Source: Ruminococcus sp.
GTDB lineage: Bacteria; Bacillota; Clostridia; Oscillospirales; Acutalibacteraceae
Assembly (NCBI GenBank): GCA_017456845.1
Contig: JAFTIP010000061.1
Location: forward strand, 1-34,186
Length of the DNA: 34,186 nucleotides
Direction: 5' to 3'
Shown: positions 7,675-15,479 of the stretch, in pieces
How positions within the stretch are numbered: position 1 is the stretch's first letter
How the letters are laid out: each line of letters opens with the position of its first letter
Position numbers and translations under genes: made by a program
Notes under the pieces: generated by a model
What the model saw: only the letters and a program-made list of their open reading frames with translations
Told to the model about the DNA's origin: nothing
Database searches by the model: none

Positions 7675-8026
7675 TAAATTTATTTTCCTGTTGTTGACAA
7701 ATAAGATAATACAAATAGTAATTGAAAACTCAAATAAATTCTAAAAAGGAAACAAGTTATCAATGTGAATTTTTAATTCAAAAAAGGAAATATTGAGAAA
7801 ATTTAGTAAAAATCGGGGGTCAGACCCATAGTTCTTCAACTTTTCCACAGAGTTTTCCACATAAATGTTGATAAAAACGAATAATACAAATTGTATAATT
7901 CTTTTGACAGAAAATCTTAAATTTCGCTACGGAAATATAAACTGCAGATTTTGGCGATTTTTAGGGAAAAATCTCAAATTTTGCCATTTGTGTTTTTTAA
8001 AGAACATAAAAAAAGGCTACAAATAT
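7675..8026. other. AT-rich gap between convergent genes, with DnaA-box-like pair and an orphan promoter-like site
   Basis: No credible gene is seen. It holds TTGACA (7694-7699) with TAGTAA 16 bp downstream; a short dyad GGGTCAGACCC near 7818-7828; two copies of TTTTCCACA at 7841-7849 and 7853-7861, matching the relaxed DnaA box TTWTNCACA in the same orientation; and a hairpin GATTTTT/AAAAATC (7956-7973). The pair of boxes next to AT-rich DNA recalls an origin, but no dnaA or dnaN is nearby. Confidence 0.35.
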
Positions 8027-8055
8027 GCCCCTTGAAAATTCAAGGGGCGTTTTTT
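8027..8055 (+). terminator. Hairpin terminator between convergent transcripts
   Basis: A 9-bp stem GCCCCTTGA/TCAAGGGGC (8027-8035, 8040-8048) followed on the plus strand by GTTTTTT. It abuts the stop codon of the minus-strand TetR gene. On the minus strand the hairpin follows that stop immediately, but its T run is 13 nt away, so it acts best on plus-strand transcripts. Confidence 0.65.
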
Positions 8056-8599
8056 AGTATCCGTCTATGGTTCTTAAAATACTTTGCTTGATATCTGCCA
8101 CAGCTTCGTCGCCTTCTTTTAGCTCGCCGCTTTCAAGCATTACGGCACCGCCGTAAATAAGAGAGCGAATAAGCAGCTCACGCCGTGTTATTTCGCGAGG
8201 GCTGATGTGAGGAAGGCAAAGGGTTAGCAGAGGCTTAACCGTATTTTTTAAGGGAAGAGTGTCCTCAGAAAGGGTCATAATAGCCCTGAAATGAGGGTTT
8301 GCAAGGCAAAAGCGAATGTAAGCAATACCGCTTTCTACAAGCTGTTTTTTGGGATCACTCTCAAAAATTTCTGCAACCTGTTCCAAAAGAAGGTCGAGCT
8401 GGGTGCCTATGTATTTAAATATTTCATCAATAAGGTTTTCCTTGCTCTCAAAATGCTTGTAGGGCGCGGCACATGAAACATTGCAAGCGGCAGCTACTCG
8501 CCTTAAAGAAAAGTCGGCAATGCCGTGAGCCTCAAGCTCTTCAATGCCTGCGATAATAAGCTGTTCACGCACAGAGGGGGTTCCAAGCTCGTTTTGCAT
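8054..8599 (-). CDS. TetR/AcrR-family transcriptional regulator
   Basis: 181 aa. The N-terminal helix-turn-helix is recognisable: LIIAGIEELEAHGIADFSLR, then VAAACNVSCAAPYKHFESKE with the family's Y-x-HF-x-sK-E-x-L signature at about residues 30-58. The C-terminal ligand-binding part (60-181) is too divergent for a ligand call. Its ribosome site (GAGAGGTG) overlaps the end of mntP, so the two genes form a short operon and are probably translated together. TetR proteins usually repress their own operon, so it may control mntP in answer to a metal or another effector; that is inference. Confidence 0.87.
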   Translation of the reverse strand: MQNELGTPSVREQLIIAGIEELEAHGIADFSLRRVAAACNVSCAAPYKHFESKENLIDEIFKYIGTQLDLLLEQVAEIFESDPKKQLVESGIAYIRFCLANPHFRAIMTLSEDTLPLKNTVKPLLTLCLPHISPREITRRELLIRSLIYGGAVMLESGELKEGDEAVADIKQSILRTIDGY

Positions 8600-8612
8600 A
8601 ATATTTCACCTC

Positions 8613-9197
8613 TCAGAAAAAGCTGGTTACAAAAATTTCGATACCTATAAACAAAAGAATGGCACCGCCGAGAATGGACGCTTTGTTTGAAAGCTTAGTG
8701 CCGAATTTTTTGCCCAGGGTAAGACCTGCCATACATATTATAAAGGTAACAACGGCGATTATAAGGCAACAGATAAATGCACCGAAGGGAGTGTGCTCGG
8801 AAATTGTAAAGCCAACGGATAGTGCGTCTATAGACGTTGCCACGCCTTGCAGCATCAAGGCGCCTATACCTACTGTGGCGTGAGTTGCCCCTTCGTCGTT
8901 GGATTTTATGCCCTCAAACAGCATTTTGCCGCCTATAAAGCCTAAAAGTGCGAGTGCAATCCACGGGATAAACTTTTCGAACACACCGAAAAAGTTTGCC
9001 ACGGTATGTACGCAGAAAAAGCCGGCCATGGGCATTATAAACTGAAAAAATGCGAATACTCCTGCAATAAAGCATTGTCGGCGTTTTTTCATTTTCGGCT
9101 CGTTAAGTCCGTTTGCAAGTGACACGGAAAAAGCGTCCATTGCAAGCCCTACGCCTAAAAGCAGGCTATTGAAGAAAAACATAAAAGTAAAGCTCAT
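8613..9197 (-). CDS. mntP: Putative manganese efflux pump MntP
   Basis: 194 aa integral membrane protein with six predicted hydrophobic segments. It has the two family repeats: LLGVGLAMDAFSVSLANGL near the N-terminus and LQGVATSIDALSVGF near the middle, each with the conserved Asp of the DUF204/MntP family, plus GGKMLFEGI. Known MntP proteins export Mn2+. The start chosen is ATG at 9197, just after GGGAGGA (9201-9207). A longer in-frame TTG at 9209 would lie upstream of that ribosome site and is less likely. First gene of an operon with the TetR regulator. No yybP-ykoY manganese riboswitch fits in the short leader. Confidence 0.93.
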   Translation of the reverse strand: MSFTFMFFFNSLLLGVGLAMDAFSVSLANGLNEPKMKKRRQCFIAGVFAFFQFIMPMAGFFCVHTVANFFGVFEKFIPWIALALLGFIGGKMLFEGIKSNDEGATHATVGIGALMLQGVATSIDALSVGFTISEHTPFGAFICCLIIAVVTFIICMAGLTLGKKFGTKLSNKASILGGAILLFIGIEIFVTSFF

Positions 9198-9238
9198 AAA
9201 TCCTCCCAAAGGCCTCTTAGGCTTCTATACTAAAATAT

Positions 9239-9268
9239 ATGATAACCCTTAAAAGCTTTATCTGTCAA
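9239..9268 (-). promoter_or_regulatory. Promoter of mntP-tetR
   Basis: On the minus strand: TTGACA (9268-9263), 18-bp spacer, TATCAT (9244-9239). It is back-to-back with the aro operon promoter, the -35 boxes being 15 bp apart, so a regulator bound here could affect both directions. Confidence 0.6.
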
Positions 9269-9283
9269 GACGTTATATTTTTC

Positions 9284-9312
9284 TTGACTTTTGCTTTGAG
9301 GGGAAGTATAAT
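9284..9312 (+). promoter_or_regulatory. Promoter of the aromatic amino acid operon
   Basis: TTGACT (9284-9289), 17-bp spacer, TATAAT (9307-9312). This is a near-consensus sigma-A promoter 67 bp before pheA. Confidence 0.82.
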
Positions 9313-9328
9313 AGGTACCATAATCAAA

Positions 9329-9347
9329 TGGTTAACAATGTTAACCA
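9329..9347 (+). promoter_or_regulatory. Perfect palindrome in the aro operon leader, candidate operator
   Basis: T-GGTTAAC-AAT-GTTAACC-A, an 8-bp arm dyad beginning about 10 bp after the expected transcription start. It is not followed by a T run, so it is more like a repressor site than a terminator. No T-box or Trp-type leader is visible in this 60-nt leader. Confidence 0.45.
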
Positions 9348-9379
9348 ACTTAAAAACCCTTGAAAAAGGAGCTAAAATT

Positions 9380-10477
9380 ATGGATATGCTACAGTCGGCA
9401 CGTAAAGCTATAAACGAAATTGATAAGGAAATGGCAGAGCTTTTTGTTAAGCGAATGCAGGCATCGGCTCAGGTGGGTCAGTATAAGCTGAGCCACGGCT
9501 TGCCGGTGTTTGACCCTGAGCGTGAGGCTGAGGTTATTCGCCGTAACTCAAGTCTGGTTGAGGATGAAGCCCTAAGAGCGTATTACGTAAACTTTTTGCA
9601 GACCTGTATGGATTTGTCCAAAAATTATCAGAGTCAGATTCAAAACGGTCTTAAGGTAGCTTACAGCGGCGTTGAGGGTGCCTTTGCATTTATTGCCGCA
9701 AAGCGTATTTTCCCTGACGGCAACCTTTACTCTTTCGGTGATTTCAAAACTGCTTACAATGCAGTTGTAAATGGCGAGTGCGACTGTTGCGTGCTTCCTA
9801 TAGAAAACAGCTACGCAGGCGAAGTTTCTCAGGTTATTGACCTTTTGTTCAAGGGTACTCTTTATATAAACGGTGTTTATGATTTAGAGATTACTCAGAA
9901 TCTTATAGGTATAAAAGGTGCAGGCAGAAACGACGTTAAAACGGTTGTAAGCCACCCGCAGGCTTTGGCTCAGTGTGCAGAGTATATAAAGAGACACGGA
10001 CTTAAAACAGTTGAGGCAAACAACACGGCGTTAGCCGCAAAGTACGTGGCAGAGCAGAATGATAAAACCATTGCCGCCATTGCAAGCGAAGATACAGCTC
10101 AGCTTTATGGCTTGGATATGCTGGAAAAGAACATAAATGAAAACAGCAACAACACAACTCGTTTTGCAGTTTTCTCAAGGGTAGAAAAAAAGACCGAAGC
10201 CGAGGATAACAGTATGCAGTCCATACTTGTGTTTACCGTTAAGAACGAGGCAGGTGCCTTGGCTAAGGCGGTTACAATTATCGGTAACAGCGGTTTTAAT
10301 ATGAGAACCCTAAGAAGCCGTTCTATGAAAAAGCTTTTGTGGCAGTATTACTTCTACGTAGAGGTAGACGGCAACGCCCACAGCAAAAAGGGGCAGGAAA
10401 TGCTTAAAGCATTGTCAAGCTGTTGTGACAGGCTGAGAATTGTGGGAACCTTTGCTCACGAAACTGATTTGAAATGA
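9380..10477 (+). CDS. pheA: Bifunctional chorismate mutase/prephenate dehydratase
   Basis: 365 aa, the usual size of the fused P-protein. Residues 1-90 are an AroQ-type chorismate mutase (ARKAINEIDKEMAELFVKR, then Q/K-rich helices). Residues 95-275 are prephenate dehydratase (VAYSGVEGAFA, LPIENSYAGEV, and the catalytic TRF motif as NNTTRF). Residues 285-360 form an ACT domain with GALAKAV, the site of phenylalanine feedback in the family; the usual ESRP is replaced by RSRS. ATG at 9380 is chosen because AAGGAG (9366-9371) sits 8 nt upstream. A longer in-frame start at 9239 would lie upstream of the promoter. It makes phenylpyruvate from chorismate. First gene of the operon, overlapping aroB by 4 bp. 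Confidence 0.95.
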   Translation: MDMLQSARKAINEIDKEMAELFVKRMQASAQVGQYKLSHGLPVFDPEREAEVIRRNSSLVEDEALRAYYVNFLQTCMDLSKNYQSQIQNGLKVAYSGVEGAFAFIAAKRIFPDGNLYSFGDFKTAYNAVVNGECDCCVLPIENSYAGEVSQVIDLLFKGTLYINGVYDLEITQNLIGIKGAGRNDVKTVVSHPQALAQCAEYIKRHGLKTVEANNTALAAKYVAEQNDKTIAAIASEDTAQLYGLDMLEKNINENSNNTTRFAVFSRVEKKTEAEDNSMQSILVFTVKNEAGALAKAVTIIGNSGFNMRTLRSRSMKKLLWQYYFYVEVDGNAHSKKGQEMLKALSSCCDRLRIVGTFAHETDLK

Positions 10478-11496
10478 GTGGTAATATGATTATCAACGTT
10501 GATTTAAAACACACAGATTACAATATATATATAGAAAGAGGAAACCTTGCAAAAGCAGGCGAGCTTTTTAATTTAAACCGAAAGGTGCTTATTGTTACAG
10601 ACAGCGGAGTACCCAAAGAGTACGCCGAGTGCGTGGCGTCACAGTGCAAGGCAGGATTTATTGAGACGGTTGTTCAGGGCGAAGAAAGCAAGAGCATAGA
10701 AGTTTATGAAAAACTCCTTAAAAAAATGCTTGAGGCAGGCTTTACCCGCAAAGATGCAGTTGTTGCCGTAGGCGGCGGAGTTTGCGGAGATTTGGCGGGC
10801 TTTGTTGCTTCAAGCTTTATGCGCGGGGTGGATTTTTACAATATACCCACAACTGTGCTTTCGCAGGTAGACTCTTCAATCGGCGGTAAGGTGGCAGTAA
10901 ATTTAGGCGGTATTAAAAATATCGTGGGTGCTTTTTATCAGCCGAAGGCGGTTTTAATCGACCCCGAAACCCTTAAAACTTTGCCTCAGCGTCAGGTTTC
11001 TGCCGGCCTTGCAGAAGCAGTTAAAATGGCAGTTAACTTTGATAAAGAGCTTTTTGAAAAAATCGAAGCAAGCGAAAACCCTATGGATATGATTGATGAG
11101 ATTATAGCAGGCTCGCTTCTTATTAAAAAGCGTGTGGTTGAAGAAGACGAAAAAGAATCGGGACTGAGAAAGGTGTTAAACTTCGGCCATACTGTAGGTC
11201 ACGCTATTGAAAGCGTAGCCGAGGGCGGGCTTTACCACGGCGAGTGTGTGGCGTTGGGTATGCTTGCAGTTTGCGAAAAAGAAGTAAAAGAAAGAGTTTT
11301 AAAGGTTCTTGAAAGCTTAAAACTTCCTACCTCATTCAAGGCGGAAAAGGCAAGACTTTCAGAGGCTGTTTCTCATGATAAAAAGGCGGGTGCCTCTACG
11401 GTTACGGTAATTATTTCAGATAAAATCGGCACCTTTAAAATGCAGGAAGAAAGTTTAGATGAACTTTCAGAAAGAATGGAGCAGTTTTATTTATGA
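10474..11496 (+). CDS. aroB: 3-dehydroquinate synthase
   Basis: 340 aa. It converts DAHP to 3-dehydroquinate, the second shikimate step, with NAD+ and a divalent metal. Visible motifs: GGGVCGDLAGF (about residue 100), PTTVLSQVDSSIGGK (about 125-140), LAEAVKMA, the metal ligand region EEDEKESGLR and NFGHTVGHAIE (about 235-245). Slightly shorter than the common 350-360 aa. ATG at 10474 overlaps the pheA stop (ATGA); a second ATG at 10486 is possible. It overlaps aroC by 4 bp, which implies translational coupling. Confidence 0.95.
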   Translation: MSGNMIINVDLKHTDYNIYIERGNLAKAGELFNLNRKVLIVTDSGVPKEYAECVASQCKAGFIETVVQGEESKSIEVYEKLLKKMLEAGFTRKDAVVAVGGGVCGDLAGFVASSFMRGVDFYNIPTTVLSQVDSSIGGKVAVNLGGIKNIVGAFYQPKAVLIDPETLKTLPQRQVSAGLAEAVKMAVNFDKELFEKIEASENPMDMIDEIIAGSLLIKKRVVEEDEKESGLRKVLNFGHTVGHAIESVAEGGLYHGECVALGMLAVCEKEVKERVLKVLESLKLPTSFKAEKARLSEAVSHDKKAGASTVTVIISDKIGTFKMQEESLDELSERMEQFYL

Positions 11497-12590
11497 AATC
11501 GTCATTCGGTCAAAGTGTTAATATAAGCATAACGGGCGAAAGCCACGGCGCTGGCTTGGTGGCGGTGCTAAGCGGACTTACTCCGGGTATTAAAATAGAT
11601 GAGGAGTATATTCGCCGATGTCTTTCTCAGCGTGCTCCAATGGGGAAAATCTCAACACCACGTCAGGAGGCTGACGAATTTGAGATTTTAAGCGGAGTTT
11701 TTGAAGGTTTTACCACAGGCACTCCCATTACAATATTAATTAGAAACACTAATACCAAAAGCAAGGATTATTCTGAGATGGCCTCTACCGCACGTCCCGG
11801 TCATGCGGATTTTACGGCAGATGTTAAATATCACGGATTTCAGGATTATCGGGGCGGCGGACATTTCAGCGGCAGAATTACCGCAGTTTTAGTTGCCGCA
11901 GGAGCTATAGCGCGTCTTGCTCTTAAAAATAAAGGTATCGAAATCGGAACCCATATTGCAAAGTGCGGCACGGTTTCTGACAGAGCCTTTGAAAACGCTG
12001 TTGATGATATAAGAACACTTAATGAAAAATATTTCGCCGTGCTTTCGGATGAAAGTGCAGAGGCAATGCAGGCTGAGATTTTAAATGCGGCTGATGAGGG
12101 CGACAGCATTGGCGGTGTTTTAGAAACCGCTGTACTCGGGCTTCCTGCAGGCTTAGGCGAGCCTTGGTTTGACAGTATGGAAAGCGTGCTTGCTCACTTC
12201 CTTTTTTCAATTCCCGGCATTAAGGGTGTAGAGTTTGGCGGCGGCTTTGCTGTAGCTCGTATGAAGGGCAGTCAGGTTAACGGCTCCTTAAGGATTGAGG
12301 ATGGAAAAATTACCCCTGTTAACGACTTAAGCGGTGGTGTCAACGGCGGAATTACCAATGGTGATATACTTAAGTTCCGCTGTGCTGTGCGTCCTACTCC
12401 TACGATTTTTAAGGAGCAGAACACCGTGGATATGAAAAACCTTGCAGATAAAACCCTTTCGGCAAAGGGAAGGCACGACCCTGCCATTGTTCACAGGGTA
12501 AGGGCTGTTGTTGACAGTGCCACGGCAATCACTCTTTGCGATATGCTTGCTCAGCGTTACGGTACAGACTGGGCAAAGGAGGAATTTTAA
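11493..12590 (+). CDS. aroC: Chorismate synthase
   Basis: 365 aa. It converts EPSP to chorismate using reduced FMN. Signatures: the N-terminal SFGQSVNISITGESHG, RPGHADFTADVKY, and GGGHFSGRITA, followed by the C-terminal RCAVRPTPTI and GRHDPAIVHR. It is full length. Its TAA shares one base with the ATG of aroEK, whose ribosome site AGGAGG (12577-12582) lies in the aroC end. Confidence 0.96.
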   Translation: MKSSFGQSVNISITGESHGAGLVAVLSGLTPGIKIDEEYIRRCLSQRAPMGKISTPRQEADEFEILSGVFEGFTTGTPITILIRNTNTKSKDYSEMASTARPGHADFTADVKYHGFQDYRGGGHFSGRITAVLVAAGAIARLALKNKGIEIGTHIAKCGTVSDRAFENAVDDIRTLNEKYFAVLSDESAEAMQAEILNAADEGDSIGGVLETAVLGLPAGLGEPWFDSMESVLAHFLFSIPGIKGVEFGGGFAVARMKGSQVNGSLRIEDGKITPVNDLSGGVNGGITNGDILKFRCAVRPTPTIFKEQNTVDMKNLADKTLSAKGRHDPAIVHRVRAVVDSATAITLCDMLAQRYGTDWAKEEF

Positions 12591-13831
12591 TGGAATACGG
12601 ACTTCTGGGGGAGCGACTTGCTCACTCTTTTTCTCCCGAAATTCACGCTTTAATCGGTGATTATGACTATAAACTTAAGGAGCTTGCCAAGGATAAGGTA
12701 GAGGCCTTTTTAAGAGAAAGAGACTTTAAAGCCATAAACGTAACCATTCCCTACAAGCAGACTGTTATGCCTTTTCTTGACGAAATAAGCGAAAGTGCAA
12801 AGGCAATCGGTGCAGTAAATACAGTAGTAAACCGCGGCGGCAAGCTCTACGGCTATAATACTGACTTTGACGGCTTAAAGGCTTTGGTGGAAAGTCTCGT
12901 TCCCACACTTAAAAATTTAAAGGTGCTTATTTTAGGTTCAGGCGGTACAAGCCACACCGCACAGGCTGTGGCAAAGAGTATGGGTGCTAAAGAGATTGTG
13001 GTAGCAAGCATTATGGGCGAGGAAGGCACAGTTTCTTACGATGACGCAAAGGCTCTTCATAATGATGCAGATTTTCTTATAAATACAACTCCCTGCGGAA
13101 TGTATCCTAATGTTCATACTGTGGCAGTGGATTTGGATGTTTTCACAAACTTAAAGGCACTTGCAGACGTTGTGTATAACCCCTTACGCACCGAGCTTGT
13201 AATGCAGGCTTTGGAAAAGGGTATTCCTGCAAAAGGCGGACTTTATATGCTTACAATGCAGGGCATAAAGGCTGCGGAGCACTTTTTCTCGAAAGAAATT
13301 GAGAAGGATAGAGCCGACGAAATATTTAATACGATTATAAAAAGAAGAGAAAATATTGTTCTTACAGGTATGCCTTCAAGCGGCAAAACCACTGTCGGCA
13401 ACATTCTTGCAAAAGAAATGAACAGGCCTTTGTATGATGTAGACGCTTTAATCGTAAAGCGTGCAGGCTGTGAGATAAGCGAGATTTTTGAGAAAAACGG
13501 TGAAGAGTATTTTCGCGATTTGGAAAGTGCAGTTATTGCTGAGGAGGTTGCACCTTTGACAGGAGCAATTATTGCCACAGGCGGCGGTGCAATTTTAAGA
13601 AGTGAAAACATCAAAAACCTTAAGAAAAACGGCAAGGTGATTTTTCTTGACAGAGCTTTAGAACTTCTTACTCCTACTGCCGACAGACCCACAGCCTCGG
13701 ATATAGAGGCAATGAAAAAACGCTTCGAGCAGAGATACGGCATTTATAATAAAACAGCCGACATTAAGGTTAACGGTTCTTTAAGTGCCGAGGAAGTTGC
13801 AAAGAGCGTAGAAGAGGTATTTTTAAAATGA
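12590..13831 (+). CDS. Bifunctional shikimate dehydrogenase/shikimate kinase (AroE-AroK fusion)
   Basis: 413 aa from ATG 12590, 7 nt after AGGAGG. Residues 1-250 are AroE: SFSPEIHAL shikimate-binding segment, NVTIPYKQ with the catalytic Lys, AIGAVNTVV, GYNTDFDG, the NADP loop GSGGTSHTA, and INTTPCGMYPN. Residues 252-413 are AroK: P-loop GMPSSGKTT, the D-x-D segment YDVDAL, the shikimate-binding arginine in EYFRDLE, GGGAI, and the lid region ADRPTAS. The two enzymes catalyse consecutive reactions, dehydroshikimate to shikimate to shikimate-3-phosphate, so the fusion makes biochemical sense. It is read through without a stop or a second ribosome site. It overlaps aroQ by 4 bp. Confidence 0.94.
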   Translation: MEYGLLGERLAHSFSPEIHALIGDYDYKLKELAKDKVEAFLRERDFKAINVTIPYKQTVMPFLDEISESAKAIGAVNTVVNRGGKLYGYNTDFDGLKALVESLVPTLKNLKVLILGSGGTSHTAQAVAKSMGAKEIVVASIMGEEGTVSYDDAKALHNDADFLINTTPCGMYPNVHTVAVDLDVFTNLKALADVVYNPLRTELVMQALEKGIPAKGGLYMLTMQGIKAAEHFFSKEIEKDRADEIFNTIIKRRENIVLTGMPSSGKTTVGNILAKEMNRPLYDVDALIVKRAGCEISEIFEKNGEEYFRDLESAVIAEEVAPLTGAIIATGGGAILRSENIKNLKKNGKVIFLDRALELLTPTADRPTASDIEAMKKRFEQRYGIYNKTADIKVNGSLSAEEVAKSVEEVFLK

Positions 13832-14265
13832 AAATATTAGTTATAAACGGTCCTAACCTTAATCTTTTAGGTGTTCGCGAGCCTTCGATTTACGGCAGGG
13901 AAACCTACTTTGATTTAGTTGATAAAATAAAGGCTCACGCTGATAAAGCAGGTGTTGATACAGAGGTTTTGCAGTCAAACCACGAAGGTGACTTGGTAGA
14001 TTTTATCCACAGGGCTTACTACACAAAGGTTCAGGGAATCGTTATTAATCCTGCCGCGTATACTCACACAAGCGTAGCTCTTCTTGACGCGGTAAAGGCT
14101 GTTGGTATTCCTACTGTAGAGGTGCATATTTCTGACGTTTCCAAGCGTGAGGACTTCAGACAGGTAAGCTACATCCGTCAGGCTTGCGTGGCAACAATCT
14201 CAGGCAAGGGTACAGACGGCTATTTAGAGGCTATGGATTTGCTTTTAAAGGAGTATATTAAATGA
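13828..14265 (+). CDS. aroQ: 3-dehydroquinate dehydratase, type II
   Basis: 145 aa, the type II dodecameric enzyme; type I AroD is unrelated. It makes 3-dehydroshikimate. Motifs: the N-terminal NGPNLNLLGVREPSIYG, the catalytic tyrosine just after in ETYFDL, QSNHEGDLVDFIH, NPAAYTHTSVAL with the catalytic His, and EVHISDVSKREDFR. It overlaps both neighbours by 4 bp. Confidence 0.96.
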   Translation: MKILVINGPNLNLLGVREPSIYGRETYFDLVDKIKAHADKAGVDTEVLQSNHEGDLVDFIHRAYYTKVQGIVINPAAYTHTSVALLDAVKAVGIPTVEVHISDVSKREDFRQVSYIRQACVATISGKGTDGYLEAMDLLLKEYIK

Positions 14266-15479
14266 GAGCAGTAATTAAAAAATCTACAGCCTCAGGTAAG
14301 GTTTTGGCCCCTCCGTCAAAAAGTATGGCACATAGGATGCTTATCGGTGCAGGACTTGCAAAGGGTATAAGCGTTATTAAAGGTATTTCTCAGTCTGAGG
14401 ATATGAAGGCAACTATAGATTGCCTTACCGCCTTAGGTGCAAAGTGTGAGATTTCGGATAACACGGTAACCGTTACAGGCACAGACCTTAAAAATCTGCC
14501 TGAAAATCTCCATTTAAAGTGCCGTGAATCAGGAAGCACCCTTCGCTTTTTTATCCCTCTTTGCCTTATGTCGGGAAAGACCGAGGTTACTCTTTCCGGC
14601 AGTGAATATCTGTTTTCACGCCCTCTTAACGTATACGAGGAAATCTGCCTCAGGCAGGGTATTGATTATAAAAAGGAAAGTGCTTCCCTTAAACTTAAAG
14701 GTACGCTTTTAAGCGATAACTTTCGCATTAAAGGCAACATAAGCAGCCAGTTTATTACGGGGCTTTTGTTTGTGCTGCCTCTATTAAATGAGGACAGCAC
14801 AATTACTCTTATTCCTCCTGTTGAGAGCCTTTCTTACATCAACCTTACTATTCAGGCTCTTAAGGTGTTTGGAGTAGAGGTTAAGTGGCAGGACGAAAAA
14901 ACATTGTTTGTTAAAGGCAATCAGCAGTATAAGGCAGTAGATGCTTTGGTTGAGGGCGATTATTCAAACGCCGCGTTTTTCGAAGCCTTTAACGCCCTCG
15001 GCGGTAACGTAGAGGTAGAAGGGCTTTTAGAAGACAGCCTGCAGGGCGACCGAGTTTACAAAAAACATTTTCCTGCACTTTTAAAAGGCACGCCTACAAT
15101 TAATATAAGCGACTGCCCTGACTTAGGCCCTGTGCTTTTTGCTGTGGCAGGTGCAAAGCATGGCGGAGTTTTCACAGGTACAAGGCGACTTAGGCTGAAG
15201 GAATGCGACCGAGCACAGGCAATGGCTCAGGAGCTTAAAAAGTTCGGCATTGCCGTAACCGTAAGAGAAGACAGCGTTGTGGTTTATCCCCACGATTTTC
15301 ATAAACCGGACGAGACCTTAGACGGACATAACGACCACAGAATTGTAATGGCTTTAAGCGTTCTCTTAACCCTTACGGGCGGAGAAATTCTGGGTGCACA
15401 GGCAGTACGCAAAAGTATGCCCGATTTTTTTGAGAAAATAGAAAGCATTGGAGTAGAGGTGAGCAGATATGATGCTTAA
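14262..15479 (+). CDS. aroA: 3-phosphoshikimate 1-carboxyvinyltransferase (EPSP synthase)
   Basis: 405 aa, a little shorter than the usual 420-440. It adds enolpyruvate from PEP to shikimate-3-phosphate. Motifs: PPSKSMAHR near the N-terminus, ESGSTLRFFIPL (the normal class uses AGTAMR or GNSGTTMR), SSQFITGLLF, EGDYSNAAFF, a KECDR segment and the C-terminal DGHNDHRIVMAL. The SGSTLR version of the PEP-binding loop departs from the E. coli type, which can affect glyphosate sensitivity; that is not decided here. It overlaps tyrA by 11 bp. Confidence 0.95.
   Translation: MRAVIKKSTASGKVLAPPSKSMAHRMLIGAGLAKGISVIKGISQSEDMKATIDCLTALGAKCEISDNTVTVTGTDLKNLPENLHLKCRESGSTLRFFIPLCLMSGKTEVTLSGSEYLFSRPLNVYEEICLRQGIDYKKESASLKLKGTLLSDNFRIKGNISSQFITGLLFVLPLLNEDSTITLIPPVESLSYINLTIQALKVFGVEVKWQDEKTLFVKGNQQYKAVDALVEGDYSNAAFFEAFNALGGNVEVEGLLEDSLQGDRVYKKHFPALLKGTPTINISDCPDLGPVLFAVAGAKHGGVFTGTRRLRLKECDRAQAMAQELKKFGIAVTVREDSVVVYPHDFHKPDETLDGHNDHRIVMALSVLLTLTGGEILGAQAVRKSMPDFFEKIESIGVEVSRYDA

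Noticed and set aside
7675-8026. Chromosomal origin of replication
   Set aside because: Only two DnaA-like boxes, no dnaA, dnaN, rpmH or other origin genes, and the flanking genes converge on the site.
9198-9238. yybP-ykoY manganese riboswitch before mntP
   Set aside because: The leader from the predicted start is only about 35 nt, too short for that aptamer.
9313-9379. T-box or amino acid attenuator controlling the aro operon
   Set aside because: The leader is about 60 nt, lacks the T-box sequence and has no terminator or codon-rich leader peptide.
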